Of a stretch of 64,000 bases of DNA, positions 45,200 to 53,914 are shown one piece after another. The DNA is taken from contig NZ_JACYFC010000002.1 of NCBI RefSeq assembly GCF_014803385.1, positions 793,727 through 857,726 on the forward strand, written 5' to 3'. The notes below the pieces were generated by a model. The model did not search any database. It was not told the DNA's origin and worked only from the letters and a program-made list of their open reading frames with translations. Source of the stretch: Marinomonas colpomeniae (lineage in GTDB: Bacteria > Pseudomonadota > Gammaproteobacteria > Pseudomonadales > Marinomonadaceae). Position numbers and translations under genes: made by a program. The stretch's first letter is position 1. Every line of letters starts with the position of its first letter.

Positions 45200-46063
45200 T
45201 TAGTAATGCACGCGACGTTCAATCACGCCAAATTGTATGAGCGCCATAACAATTAATATGAGCAGTAAAATCACCGTTAATGCTGATGCGTAAGCGGTAT
45301 CGAAAAAAGAAAATGAGTTTTCGTAAATGTAATACAACAAGAGATTTGTCGCATTATTTGGGCCACCCTTGGTGAGAATGAATAGATGGTCAATGAGCTT
45401 AAATGAATTCAGCAAAGCGTTAACAAAGACAAATAAAGTGGTGGGCATAAGCAAAGGAAAAGTAATGCGTCTAAAGATATAAAGACTGGATGCGTTTTCC
45501 GTTTTTGCGGCCTTGTATAAATCGGGTGAAATGGTTTGCAGAGCGGCAAGATAGAAAATCATAAAGAATCCTGCTTCTTTCCAAATAGTCATGGTCATTA
45601 AGCTGTATAACGCGGTATCAGGGTTGCCTAACCAGTTGACGCCAGAGACACCAAACCATCCTAAAACGGCATTAAATAAGCCAATTTCCGAGCTGTAAAA
45701 TAATAGCCAAATGTTCGCTACAGAAATCATCGGCAACATAGTTGGTGTGAAAAAGGAAAGACGCATAAAACCTGTGCCAGCGATTTTTCCATTGACCCAA
45801 AGAGCCATGCTTAACGCGAAGAAAATGGAAGCGGGTACTGTGATCAAAGCGTATAAAGCGCTGTTTTTCAAAACTTGCCAAAAAACTGGATCATCGAGTA
45901 AACGAGCATAATTTTCTGGGCTGGCTTGATTTCCCATTTGTACGCCAAAACCAAAAACACTGCGCCAAATGGTGTTGCCTATGGGTAAATAGGTAAAGGC
46001 AACTAAGAGTATAAGTGCTGGTGCCAAGAGCAGCCAAGCTTGGGCTTTATAGGTTTTAAACAT
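45200..46063 (-). CDS. UgpA/MalF-type ABC transporter permease
   Basis: This 287-residue permease has six helices. The EAA loop contains TENASSLYIFRRITFPLLMP near residue 210. Local AWLLLAPALILLVAFTYLPIGNTIW marks the N-terminus. GAGA before 46063 supports this start; the longer reading has no ribosome site. It lies 24 bp upstream of its partner. Confidence 0.88.
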   Translation of the reverse strand: MFKTYKAQAWLLLAPALILLVAFTYLPIGNTIWRSVFGFGVQMGNQASPENYARLLDDPVFWQVLKNSALYALITVPASIFFALSMALWVNGKIAGTGFMRLSFFTPTMLPMISVANIWLLFYSSEIGLFNAVLGWFGVSGVNWLGNPDTALYSLMTMTIWKEAGFFMIFYLAALQTISPDLYKAAKTENASSLYIFRRITFPLLMPTTLFVFVNALLNSFKLIDHLFILTKGGPNNATNLLLYYIYENSFSFFDTAYASALTVILLLILIVMALIQFGVIERRVHY

Positions 46064-46132
46064 AAATGATCTCAATAGCGGTGCTATTGCTAGCCCCGCT
46101 GTATTCAGAGTGGTATTCAACGCTAGCGAGAC

Positions 46133-47416
46133 TTAACGGTAGCGTGACAAGATTCGATCGGCTTGTTTTTGGGCAGAGGTTAACGCTTGTTTTGCGTCTT
46201 GCTGACCATTTAATACAGATTGAATCGCATCATCTAATAGCTTTCTGACACGACCAGATTGGTGTGTAGATAACTCTGCTGTTGCGTATTTCAATTGATC
46301 GCGAGCGATCGCAGCAGGTGGGAAGGATTCTACATAGTTAGCCAGTTCCTTGGTTTGATACGCAGCAGGGCTGACACCCATGTAACCTGTTTCTATACTC
46401 CACTTAGCGGCTTGCTTTGGTGAGGTCATAAATTTCACTAACTTAAGCGCGGCTTGTTTTTCTTCCGTAGTCGCATTTTTAAATAAGTAAAAGTTACCGC
46501 CGCCCGTTGGTGAGCCGCGTTCTTCATCCGCTGGTAACATTGCAACGCCAAAGTCGAAGTTTGCTGCTTTTTTAACTGCGGTTAAGTTACCGGTTGAATG
46601 CCACATGATGGCAGTTTTTTCTTCTAAGAAATTCTGACGTAAGGTTCCCCATTCAATCATTCCTTTCGGCATGACTTGATGTTTGTTGCCTAAGTCTTTC
46701 CAGAACTCAAGAGCGGCAATGGCTTTAGGGTCATCGAAATAGGTTTTGTTACCCGCCTGGTTCATTAGTTTATGACCTTTTTCTTTCGTCAAAGCGCCAA
46801 ACATCCAATATGGGTAACCGGTAGAAGGGATCATCGCGCCCCACTGAGTAACATTGCCATTGCTGTCTTTCTTGGTCAGTTTTTTGCCCATTTCAACAAG
46901 CTCTTGCCAGTTACTAGGCGCTTTTTCTGGATCAAGACCAGCGGCACGGAATAGGTCTTTGTTGTAATACATAACAATTGTGGAGCGCTGGAAAGGAATG
47001 CCGTAGGTCTTGTCATTCACAATGCCGTTTTCCATAAGAGCAGGGTGGAAGCTTTTTAACCACTGACGATCAGCCGACGTAGAGATTACATCGTCAAAAG
47101 GAACAATCGCGTCTAGGTCCATCAGTTCATGGACGTCGATAGAAAACATCACTGACAATTGAGCAGGTTGACCACTGTTTAAGGCGGCTAACGCTTTTAC
47201 TCGAGCATCGTTGTAATTGCCTGCATAAATGGCTTTTACATCAATATCAGGATTTTCTTGCTCAAAATCATCGACAATAGAGTCAACGACTTTCGTTAGC
47301 GCGCCACCAACGGACACAGGGTAATACATGGTTAACTCTGTTTTAGCTTGCACTAAGGCTGAAAAACTCAGGCCTATTGCTCCTAAAGTAAGAAGTTTTT
47401 TAATGTTTGTACGCAT
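46133..47416 (-). CDS. UgpB-like ABC transporter substrate-binding protein
   Basis: This is a 427-residue periplasmic binding protein of cluster D (family 1), with a signal peptide ending near ALVQA-KTELTMYYP. The early KTELTMYYPVSVGGALTKVVDSIV and the middle GIPFQRSTIVMYYNKDLFRAAGLDP resemble UgpB (glycerol-3-phosphate binding). AAAGGAG before 47416 fixes the start. The substrate is probably a phosphorylated or glycerol-like solute, inferred from similarity to UgpB and from the hydrolases in the operon. Confidence 0.85.
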   Translation of the reverse strand: MRTNIKKLLTLGAIGLSFSALVQAKTELTMYYPVSVGGALTKVVDSIVDDFEQENPDIDVKAIYAGNYNDARVKALAALNSGQPAQLSVMFSIDVHELMDLDAIVPFDDVISTSADRQWLKSFHPALMENGIVNDKTYGIPFQRSTIVMYYNKDLFRAAGLDPEKAPSNWQELVEMGKKLTKKDSNGNVTQWGAMIPSTGYPYWMFGALTKEKGHKLMNQAGNKTYFDDPKAIAALEFWKDLGNKHQVMPKGMIEWGTLRQNFLEEKTAIMWHSTGNLTAVKKAANFDFGVAMLPADEERGSPTGGGNFYLFKNATTEEKQAALKLVKFMTSPKQAAKWSIETGYMGVSPAAYQTKELANYVESFPPAAIARDQLKYATAELSTHQSGRVRKLLDDAIQSVLNGQQDAKQALTSAQKQADRILSRYR

Positions 47417-47450
47417 TGCAGTAGCTCCTTTCTGGTTGGTTTTGATAATG

Positions 47451-48452
47451 CTATATACCGGCAATACGCTTGCCAGTTGATTTGGAAAATAGATGTTGCT
47501 CTTGTTCAGACCAGTTGATGGTTAAGTCACTTCCTTCGGTTAGTTGGTGTTTACCCATAAGGGACAATTGGATGTTTTTTGATCCGTGAAAAGGGCCGTC
47601 AATAATGTCGACATTAATAACAGTGGCTGCGCCTTGGTAATCACTGTTTTTGATCTTGGCTTTATGACCTACATTCTGTACTTCGATGTGTTCAGGTCTT
47701 ACACCAATAATGTGCTCATGACTGGTAATAAGATTCATTGGAGGGTGACCAATAAAGCGAGCGACGAAAGTAGATTCAGGGGTTTGATAAAAGCTCTCAG
47801 GTGAACCTTGTTGTTCCACTTTTCCTTGATTAAGTAAGATGATTTTGTCTGCCATGCTCATGGCTTCAATTTGATCATGGGTGACATACACAACCGTCAA
47901 ACCTAAGGACTTTTGTAGATGGCGTAATTCATTGCGCATTTCATTACGAAGCTTGGTATCAAGGTTCGAAAGCGGCTCATCCATTAGGCAAAGTGGCGCT
48001 TGTGAGGCAATGCTTCTTGCTAATGCGACGCGCTGACATTGACCACCTGATAGCTGACTTGGCTTTTTATTAATATGTTCTTCCAGACCGACAAGCTCAA
48101 TGGCATGTTTCAGTCGCTTTAATTGTTCTTGCTTGTCGACTCGGCGGGCTTTTAAACCAAATAAAATATTCTCTTTTACCGACAGGTGTGGAAAAAGGGC
48201 ATAAGACTGAAACACCATAGACAAGCCTCGCTTCCCTGGAGGAAGGTGGGTAATGTCATTTTGCCCGAGATGAATCTGACCTCTAGAAGGCACTTCAAGG
48301 CCTGCAATCATATTGAGGGTGGTGGATTTACCGCAACCACTTGGACCAAGCAAAGAAATGAATTCCCCTTGCTCAATGGAGAAACTGATATCGTTCACCA
48401 CACAATGCTGAGCATAGTCTTTGCTCAAATTAGAAATACTTAAAAAACTCAT
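47451..48452 (-). CDS. UgpC/MalK-type ABC transporter ATP-binding protein
   Basis: This is a 333-residue ATPase with Walker A GPSGCGKST, Q-loop MVFQSYALFPHLSV, signature LSGGQCQR (Cys in place of the usual Gln), Walker B LCLMDEPLSNLD and switch THDQIEA. The C-terminal 100 residues form the TOBE/MalK regulatory domain (IGVRPEHIEV). The start overlaps the DeoR stop as ATGA. It precedes the binding-protein gene in the operon. Confidence 0.9.
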   Translation of the reverse strand: MSFLSISNLSKDYAQHCVVNDISFSIEQGEFISLLGPSGCGKSTTLNMIAGLEVPSRGQIHLGQNDITHLPPGKRGLSMVFQSYALFPHLSVKENILFGLKARRVDKQEQLKRLKHAIELVGLEEHINKKPSQLSGGQCQRVALARSIASQAPLCLMDEPLSNLDTKLRNEMRNELRHLQKSLGLTVVYVTHDQIEAMSMADKIILLNQGKVEQQGSPESFYQTPESTFVARFIGHPPMNLITSHEHIIGVRPEHIEVQNVGHKAKIKNSDYQGAATVINVDIIDGPFHGSKNIQLSLMGKHQLTEGSDLTINWSEQEQHLFSKSTGKRIAGI

Positions 48453-49237
48453 AGTTGCCTCAAAGATTGATTACTGCTCGACTCAACTTTCACTTCCAGT
48501 TGCTGACAAAGCTGGGCTAATTCAGTGGAAATCTGGTCGGTAAAGAACATGTCGATATTTCTAAGGTGACTGCTTTTGACGGGTGCGCTACGTTGGAATT
48601 TATGGTGGTCAGCCACTAAAATCCGTTGTTCGCAATTTTCTAAAATTGCTTGAGATAGATGAGATTCTTCCGGTGAAAAATCGAGTAAGTCGCCAGCACT
48701 AGACATTCCGCCGACACCACATATTCCATAGTTGACCTGGAATTTTCTGAAATAGTGTGTTGCATCTTCTCCAACAACATCTTGATCAGTAGCGCGGATG
48801 CGTCCACCTACCATGTGGGTTTGAATGTTAGGGTTTTCACATAGAGCAATGGCGGCATTTAAGTTATTGGTTATCACTGTCAGCCCTGGATGATGAATAA
48901 GATGTCTGGCAATTTGTTCCGGTGTTGTTCCTATGCCTAAAAATATGCTGCAACCTTCCGGTAAGAATTGAATCAGCATTCTTGCGATGTCTTTTTTCTC
49001 TTCTAAATGGATAATCTGCCGATTGGAAAAAGACAAATTATTGCTCTGTACCGGTAAGCAAATACCACCATGAACTCGTTTCACTAAAGCCAATTCACTG
49101 AGTCGGTTTAGCTCTTTACGGATAGTTTGAACAGACACATCAAAGTGCTCGGTTAGTTCAGCACTTGAGACCTTACCTCCATGATTTTTTAGTAAATCAA
49201 GAATGTCTTTTTGTCTTTTTGATATCTGATTTATCAT
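48449..49237 (-). CDS. DeoR/GlpR-family transcriptional repressor
   Basis: This 262-residue protein has an N-terminal DeoR helix-turn-helix (RQKDILDLLKNHGGKVSSAELTEHFDVSVQTIRKEL and VKRVHGGI). The C-terminal sugar-phosphate sensing domain has FLGIGTTPEQIARHL and ITNNLNAA. It is the first gene of the importer operon, overlapping the ATPase gene by four bases. DeoR proteins commonly sense a phosphorylated intermediate, in keeping with the operon's HAD and phosphodiesterase-fold enzymes. Confidence 0.88.
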   Translation of the reverse strand: MINQISKRQKDILDLLKNHGGKVSSAELTEHFDVSVQTIRKELNRLSELALVKRVHGGICLPVQSNNLSFSNRQIIHLEEKKDIARMLIQFLPEGCSIFLGIGTTPEQIARHLIHHPGLTVITNNLNAAIALCENPNIQTHMVGGRIRATDQDVVGEDATHYFRKFQVNYGICGVGGMSSAGDLLDFSPEESHLSQAILENCEQRILVADHHKFQRSAPVKSSHLRNIDMFFTDQISTELAQLCQQLEVKVESSSNQSLRQL

Positions 49238-49365
49238 CCGAAACCCTAAAGTGTTTAATTTCTGTCGATCGAAATACTATTTGTTTCGTGTGAAGCTTTG
49301 TTTAACGATTTTTGACAGTTTTATGTCTGTGTAGGGTTTTTAGGTATGTAGTTTGTGAGTTAAAT

Positions 49366-49390
49366 AGCTTAGAGCTTAGAGCTTAGAGCT
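49366..49390. repeat. Tandem 7-bp repeat AGCTTAG, 3.6 copies
   Basis: Three full AGCTTAG units and a partial AGCT lie in the non-coding gap between the deoR start and the galM end. It looks like a slippage tract; no function is seen. Confidence 0.8.
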
Positions 49391-49495
49391 GAGTGTGAGT
49401 GCGGAAATAAAGTTGTCGGAGGTGTCTAATATTGAGGAATAGGATGCTTACTTAAATGATTATTGTGTAGCTAAGAAGGGAACCTTTGTAACGCT

Positions 49496-49530
49496 AAATA
49501 AAACGAACCGTGATAAGTCGGTTCGATTTT
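49496..49530 (-). terminator. Terminator after galM
   Basis: CGAACCG (49504-49510) and CGGTTCG (49519-49525) form a 7-bp stem. On the minus strand it is followed by TTTTATTT, and on the plus strand by ATTTTATT, so it can work both ways. It is just beyond the galM stop. Confidence 0.75.
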
Positions 49531-49531
49531 A

Positions 49532-50512
49532 TTAGTTAAAAGCATATCGTGTTATTTGTTGATAAGTATTTTCTGGAGCGAGCAAAATAGATGGAAAGTG
49601 TGGCTGGTTGATAGCGTCCGGCCAATGTTGTGCTTCTAAGGCAAGACCGGCGTAAGCGTTTAATTCACCTGAGTTGATATTAGATTCTGCCGATAAGTGA
49701 ATATGGCGACCATCGTATACCTGTAATCCAGGTGCTGTGGTTTGGTAATTTAAGGTGATACCCGTCAATGGTGCTTTTAGTGTCGCAACCGTTCGTATTG
49801 GACGACTGGCTAAAGATAGGCAAAAATTGGTGTCTAATTCCGGGTAATCATCACGACCTATTGTTCGTAGCTGTTTAAAGTCGAAGGCACTGTTTGCTGT
49901 AGGAGTAACTTCTCCTGTTGGAATCACTTCTTTGTCTGTTGGTAAATAATGATCGGCTTTGATACTAAGTTGATGATCAAGAATAGAGCCAACACCATCA
50001 AGGTTAATGTAGCTGTGACCCGCAAAATTACAAATCGTTAGTTGGTCTGTTGAGGCTTGGATTTCCATTTCTAAGGTGCTGTCGAGTAACCGATAAAACA
50101 CATTCACCATCATATTCCCTGGATAACCCATTTCACCATGTGCGAGTTTTGTCTGTAGCTGAACCGTGTCTTCTGTTTGCTGAATGATTGACCAAACTTT
50201 AGTGCCCGTCCCATTTACACCGCCATGTAAATGGTGTTTCTCTGGTAACGTCGGCGGTAAATTGTAGCTTTTTCCGTCAATCAGAGCGTGACCATGGGCA
50301 ACGCGATTTGCCACTCGCCCAACGACAGCACCAAAGTATTTGGTTGCGTTAAGGTAATCATCAATTTTAGAAGACCCGAGTACTAATGAGTGTTCATAAC
50401 CTTTTAAATAGACCGATTGAATACTGGCACCTAAGGTCAGGATGTTTACTGTCAGCTGTGCATTATTGAGTGTGATGCGTTGCACTTTTCTTAGATCAAG
50501 TGTTGGGTTCAA
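49532..50512 (-). CDS. galM: Aldose 1-epimerase
   Basis: This 326-residue mutarotase has GALM family motifs: YFGAVVGRVANRVAHG near residue 60, HLHGGVNGTGTKVW with the catalytic His near 95, NFAGHSYINLDG with the second His, and LALEAQHWPDAINQPHFPS with the catalytic Glu near the end. The start codon is TTG with AAAGGA about nine bases upstream. No ATG is available. It lies 42 bp after the LacI gene and is probably read with it. Confidence 0.93.
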   Translation of the reverse strand: MNPTLDLRKVQRITLNNAQLTVNILTLGASIQSVYLKGYEHSLVLGSSKIDDYLNATKYFGAVVGRVANRVAHGHALIDGKSYNLPPTLPEKHHLHGGVNGTGTKVWSIIQQTEDTVQLQTKLAHGEMGYPGNMMVNVFYRLLDSTLEMEIQASTDQLTICNFAGHSYINLDGVGSILDHQLSIKADHYLPTDKEVIPTGEVTPTANSAFDFKQLRTIGRDDYPELDTNFCLSLASRPIRTVATLKAPLTGITLNYQTTAPGLQVYDGRHIHLSAESNINSGELNAYAGLALEAQHWPDAINQPHFPSILLAPENTYQQITRYAFN

Positions 50513-50554
50513 AGCAAATATCCTTTTATAAAGACGTTAACGTACCATTTATCA

Positions 50555-51583
50555 TTACAGGTCGATTTGTAATCTCTGTTCTATAGGTGGTGGGCAAGAG
50601 CTTTTTCGTACTATTAGTTGAGTAGGTAAGGTCATTTCTGGGTTCGGTTTTTTTCCAGATAATATATCGAGTAACAGCTTCATGGATGTTTCACCGATCA
50701 GCTCCCTTGGCTGATTAATAGTGGTTAATTCTGGCTCGCAATATTCACTTAATGCAAGATTATCGAACCCTATTACGGATAGTTCTTCGGGGACGTTAAT
50801 GTTCATTTCTCTTGCTATTTTTAGTACACCAATCGCCGCTTCATCACTATGACAAACGATGGCTGAGGGACTATTTTTTAAGGACAATAATTGTTTTCCT
50901 AAGTTGTATCCGGCAATGAAAGTAAGGTCACCTTCTAATATATAGTCATCAATAATAGGCAGTTTCCACTTTTTCATTATTTCGTTATGACCATTTACCC
51001 GAGCGTTATAAATCAGCTTGTCTCTTTTCCCCGTAATACAGGCTATTTTGTAATGACCCATCATAATAAGATATTCGACGCCTTTTTTTGCGCTGTAATG
51101 GTTGTCGATATGTACTGTAGGAACCGGAATGTCAGAAAAATATTCGCCAGCAATAACTATAGGCAATTTCACTTCACCAGCGCTATTTAGAATCAAAGAC
51201 TCCGGCACATCTGACGATAACGACAATACGCCATCTACCTGTTTACTTTCGAACAGTTCAAAGTAGCTACGTAGGCGTGAAGATTCATTGCCGGCGTCGC
51301 CAATGAGTAATTTGTAGCCATTTTTGTGTGCAAGCGCTTCGATACCATGAATGACGTCAGAGAAGAAGGTGCTTTCCATATTTGGTAGCACGACAACAAT
51401 GGTTTTGGATTCACTTTTGCGCAGACTGCGAGCAAGACCGTTAGGGGAATAACCGACATTCGCAGCGGCTTTTTCTACTTTTAAACGAGTAACGGGTGAG
51501 ACCATTTCTGGATTGGCCAAAGCCCGTGAAACCGTTGCAGTAGAGACTCCTGCTAGCTTTGCGACATCTTTAACAGTAGCCAT
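50555..51583 (-). CDS. LacI-family transcriptional regulator
   Basis: This 342-residue repressor has the N-terminal helix-turn-helix MATVKDVAKLAGVSTATVSRAL and hinge SPNGLARSLR. A periplasmic-binding-like sensor domain follows (TIVVVLPNMESTFFSDVIHG onward). The only clear LacI-type operator in this block is the palindrome at 57750-57763 upstream of the isomerase gene. This regulator is the natural candidate to bind it. The gene follows the importer's binding-protein gene but is separated by a terminator-like hairpin. Confidence 0.9.
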   Translation of the reverse strand: MATVKDVAKLAGVSTATVSRALANPEMVSPVTRLKVEKAAANVGYSPNGLARSLRKSESKTIVVVLPNMESTFFSDVIHGIEALAHKNGYKLLIGDAGNESSRLRSYFELFESKQVDGVLSLSSDVPESLILNSAGEVKLPIVIAGEYFSDIPVPTVHIDNHYSAKKGVEYLIMMGHYKIACITGKRDKLIYNARVNGHNEIMKKWKLPIIDDYILEGDLTFIAGYNLGKQLLSLKNSPSAIVCHSDEAAIGVLKIAREMNINVPEELSVIGFDNLALSEYCEPELTTINQPRELIGETSMKLLLDILSGKKPNPEMTLPTQLIVRKSSCPPPIEQRLQIDL

Positions 51584-51730
51584 AAATGTCCAATCGCAGA
51601 GAGAGAAAATGTATAACGAAGCCCAAATTCATTGCCTTTTTAAAGAGGGTTATTAATAAACGATATATTAACAAAAAGTCCTATTTAGCGCAGTGGCTAA
51701 TAGTCAGAATATTTATATGATTAAAGTAAC

Positions 51731-51759
51731 AACCATTAGGGCGGTAAGCCCTAATGGTT
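51731..51759 (-). terminator. Terminator of the ribose-type importer operon
   Basis: AACCATTAGGGC (51731-51742) pairs with GCCCTAATGGTT (51748-51759), a 12-bp perfect stem with a 5-base loop. It is 15 bp past the binding-protein stop. The minus-strand T tract is only moderate. Confidence 0.7.
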
Positions 51760-51773
51760 TTATTTATGCTTTC

Positions 51774-52742
51774 TTAATAAGCAGCATCTTTAAAGTAGTA
51801 ATCAGCCGAATTTTCTTTTGTAACAAGATCAGCACCTAAAATAACGCGAGATGGAGAGTTAAATAAGTAACCTGGTTTTTCATGTTTCACACCATGTACG
51901 GCAAGCGCAATACCTGAGGCAATCATTGATGGACTATAGGTTACGGTCGCACGCACCATTTTGTTTTCATGCATGATCATTTCGATGATGTCTTTAGAGC
52001 CAGCACCGCCTAATACAGTTTTGATATCGGTACGGCCAGATTCTTCAATGGCCTTTAAAACACCTTTTAGCATATCGTCATCTTGGCACCAAACAGCATC
52101 AATTTTAGGGTGTTTCTGTAAGAAGTTTTCCATTACCGCCAATGCTTTTTGAGTTGACCAATCACCGGGTTGAGAATCTAGGATCTTGATCTTTGGATAG
52201 GCTGACATGACTTCATTAAAGGCGTCTACGCGTTGAGTATTGATAGGAATTTGCATACCCTCAATAACAACAACATTGCCTTTACCAGACATTTCTTCAG
52301 CTAACCATTGAGCACCAACACGACCAAGGCCGGAGTTATCGCCAGCAATGAAGGCATCTTGAGCGGGTGTTGCCAATTCACGGTCAACAACCACAGTGTA
52401 AATACCTTCAGAATAAGCTTCTTCAATGACTTTTTGTAATGTCGCTGGGTTATGAGGAAGAATGACCAAAGCATTAATACCCTTGATCATTAAATCTTCT
52501 ACATCACCGACTTGTTTGGAACCTGAACTAGAGGCAACAACAAAAAACTCAATGTCTTTTTCTTTTGCTTCTAAGTCTTTCACTGCTTTATTCGCCCACC
52601 AAAGTAAGCCTGCTGTCCAACCGTGATCGGCAGATGGCACACTGACACCGACTTTGTATTTGGCCGCATAGCTTGTGCCAGTAAAGGCAAAAAGCATCGT
52701 AAACACTGCGACTACTCTCATGATTTTATTTTTATATTTCAT
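51774..52742 (-). CDS. Ribose-type (RbsB-like) sugar ABC transporter binding protein
   Basis: This 322-residue periplasmic binding protein of the RbsB family has a signal peptide ending near GTSYA-AKYKVGVSVPSADHGW. VEDLMIKGINALVILPHNP, VVVDRELAT and DAVWCQDDDML are family marks. It is last in the operon, unusual since the binding protein often comes first. It probably serves the permease and ATPase upstream. The sugar is not known. Confidence 0.88.
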   Translation of the reverse strand: MKYKNKIMRVVAVFTMLFAFTGTSYAAKYKVGVSVPSADHGWTAGLLWWANKAVKDLEAKEKDIEFFVVASSSGSKQVGDVEDLMIKGINALVILPHNPATLQKVIEEAYSEGIYTVVVDRELATPAQDAFIAGDNSGLGRVGAQWLAEEMSGKGNVVVIEGMQIPINTQRVDAFNEVMSAYPKIKILDSQPGDWSTQKALAVMENFLQKHPKIDAVWCQDDDMLKGVLKAIEESGRTDIKTVLGGAGSKDIIEMIMHENKMVRATVTYSPSMIASGIALAVHGVKHEKPGYLFNSPSRVILGADLVTKENSADYYFKDAAY

Positions 52743-52857
52743 GGATACTCTCCGTTTTACATTGATTTAATAATGAGGAAAACAACTGCTTTCCTCAGAT
52801 TCTTGTTTTACTTCTTATGAACTTCATCAAAGGGTCATAGGAAGAAAAACGAAGCTG

Positions 52858-53817
52858 TTAGCGATCGCCTTTAAACTGGACAAGCACCGCTGTTAAAATA
52901 ACCATACCCTTCACCATGCCTTGTAAATAAGGTGATATGCCCATCAAATTCAGCATGTTGTTAATGATGCCGAGGATAATGGCGCCAATGACTGTTCCCC
53001 ATATGGTTCCTTTGCCACCAGACAATGCGGTACCGCCAATGACTACCGCAGCAATGGCATCTAATTCATAAAAAAGTCCCGCATCACCAGGGCTGACTGA
53101 GTTTAGACGTGAGGCTAAAAGTACGGCGGCAATACCTACTGATAAGCCAGCAATTAGGAAGGTAAGAAAATAGACCCAGCGGACTTTAATAGCCGAATAA
53201 GAAGCGACTTTTGAATTAGAACCCACTGCACAAACATGACGTCCAAAGGCACTGTGTTTTAGTACAATATGATAAGCAATGGCGAGTAATAGGAAGATCC
53301 AAACAGGGTAAGGAATAGCCCAAAGATAACCACCCCCGATCTCTGCGAACTTGTTATTTTCAGAAACCACTTCACCAGCATCACTGATATATAGCGTCAT
53401 GGATCGGAAAATTGACATGGTAGCTAATGTCGCAATAAAAGAGGCGACCCGACCGCGTGTGATGATTAGTCCATTAATGGCACCAAATACACCGCCGAGT
53501 GCGATAGCAGAAGACACAGCCATGGCAACTGCCCACCAACCGTCGCCAACACCATTAATAATCATGATGGACAAGACACCGACCAAAGCCACCATAGACC
53601 CAACGGACAAATCAATGCCGCCAGCAATGATGACAAAAGTCATGCCTAACGCAATGATACCGGTATAAGACACCTGTCTTAACACATTGGTAATGTTGCG
53701 AGGCATTAAGAAATGCTCACTGGCAATGGAAGAAAATACGATCAATATTAACAAAGCAATAAAGGGCGCGTAAGTCGCAATATCAAGTCGTTTTAGGCGC
53801 GTTATTATAGGCGACAT
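52858..53817 (-). CDS. Ribose-type (RbsC-like) ABC transporter permease
   Basis: This 319-residue permease has about eight to ten helices. [37 protein letters not shown] and the late LDAIAAVVIGGTALSGGKGTIWGTVIGAIILG are the RbsC/XylH signature. GAGG before 53817 supports the start. A longer reading lacks a ribosome site. Confidence 0.92.
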   Translation of the reverse strand: MSPIITRLKRLDIATYAPFIALLILIVFSSIASEHFLMPRNITNVLRQVSYTGIIALGMTFVIIAGGIDLSVGSMVALVGVLSIMIINGVGDGWWAVAMAVSSAIALGGVFGAINGLIITRGRVASFIATLATMSIFRSMTLYISDAGEVVSENNKFAEIGGGYLWAIPYPVWIFLLLAIAYHIVLKHSAFGRHVCAVGSNSKVASYSAIKVRWVYFLTFLIAGLSVGIAAVLLASRLNSVSPGDAGLFYELDAIAAVVIGGTALSGGKGTIWGTVIGAIILGIINNMLNLMGISPYLQGMVKGMVILTAVLVQFKGDR

Positions 53818-53914
53818 AATGGAACCTCGTGTTCTTATTGTTATGGGCACCTGAGTTTTGAATAAAAATACAGGTGTCGTTTATAGCGTCAACTCAGTTT
53901 TATTGGCGGTGGGA

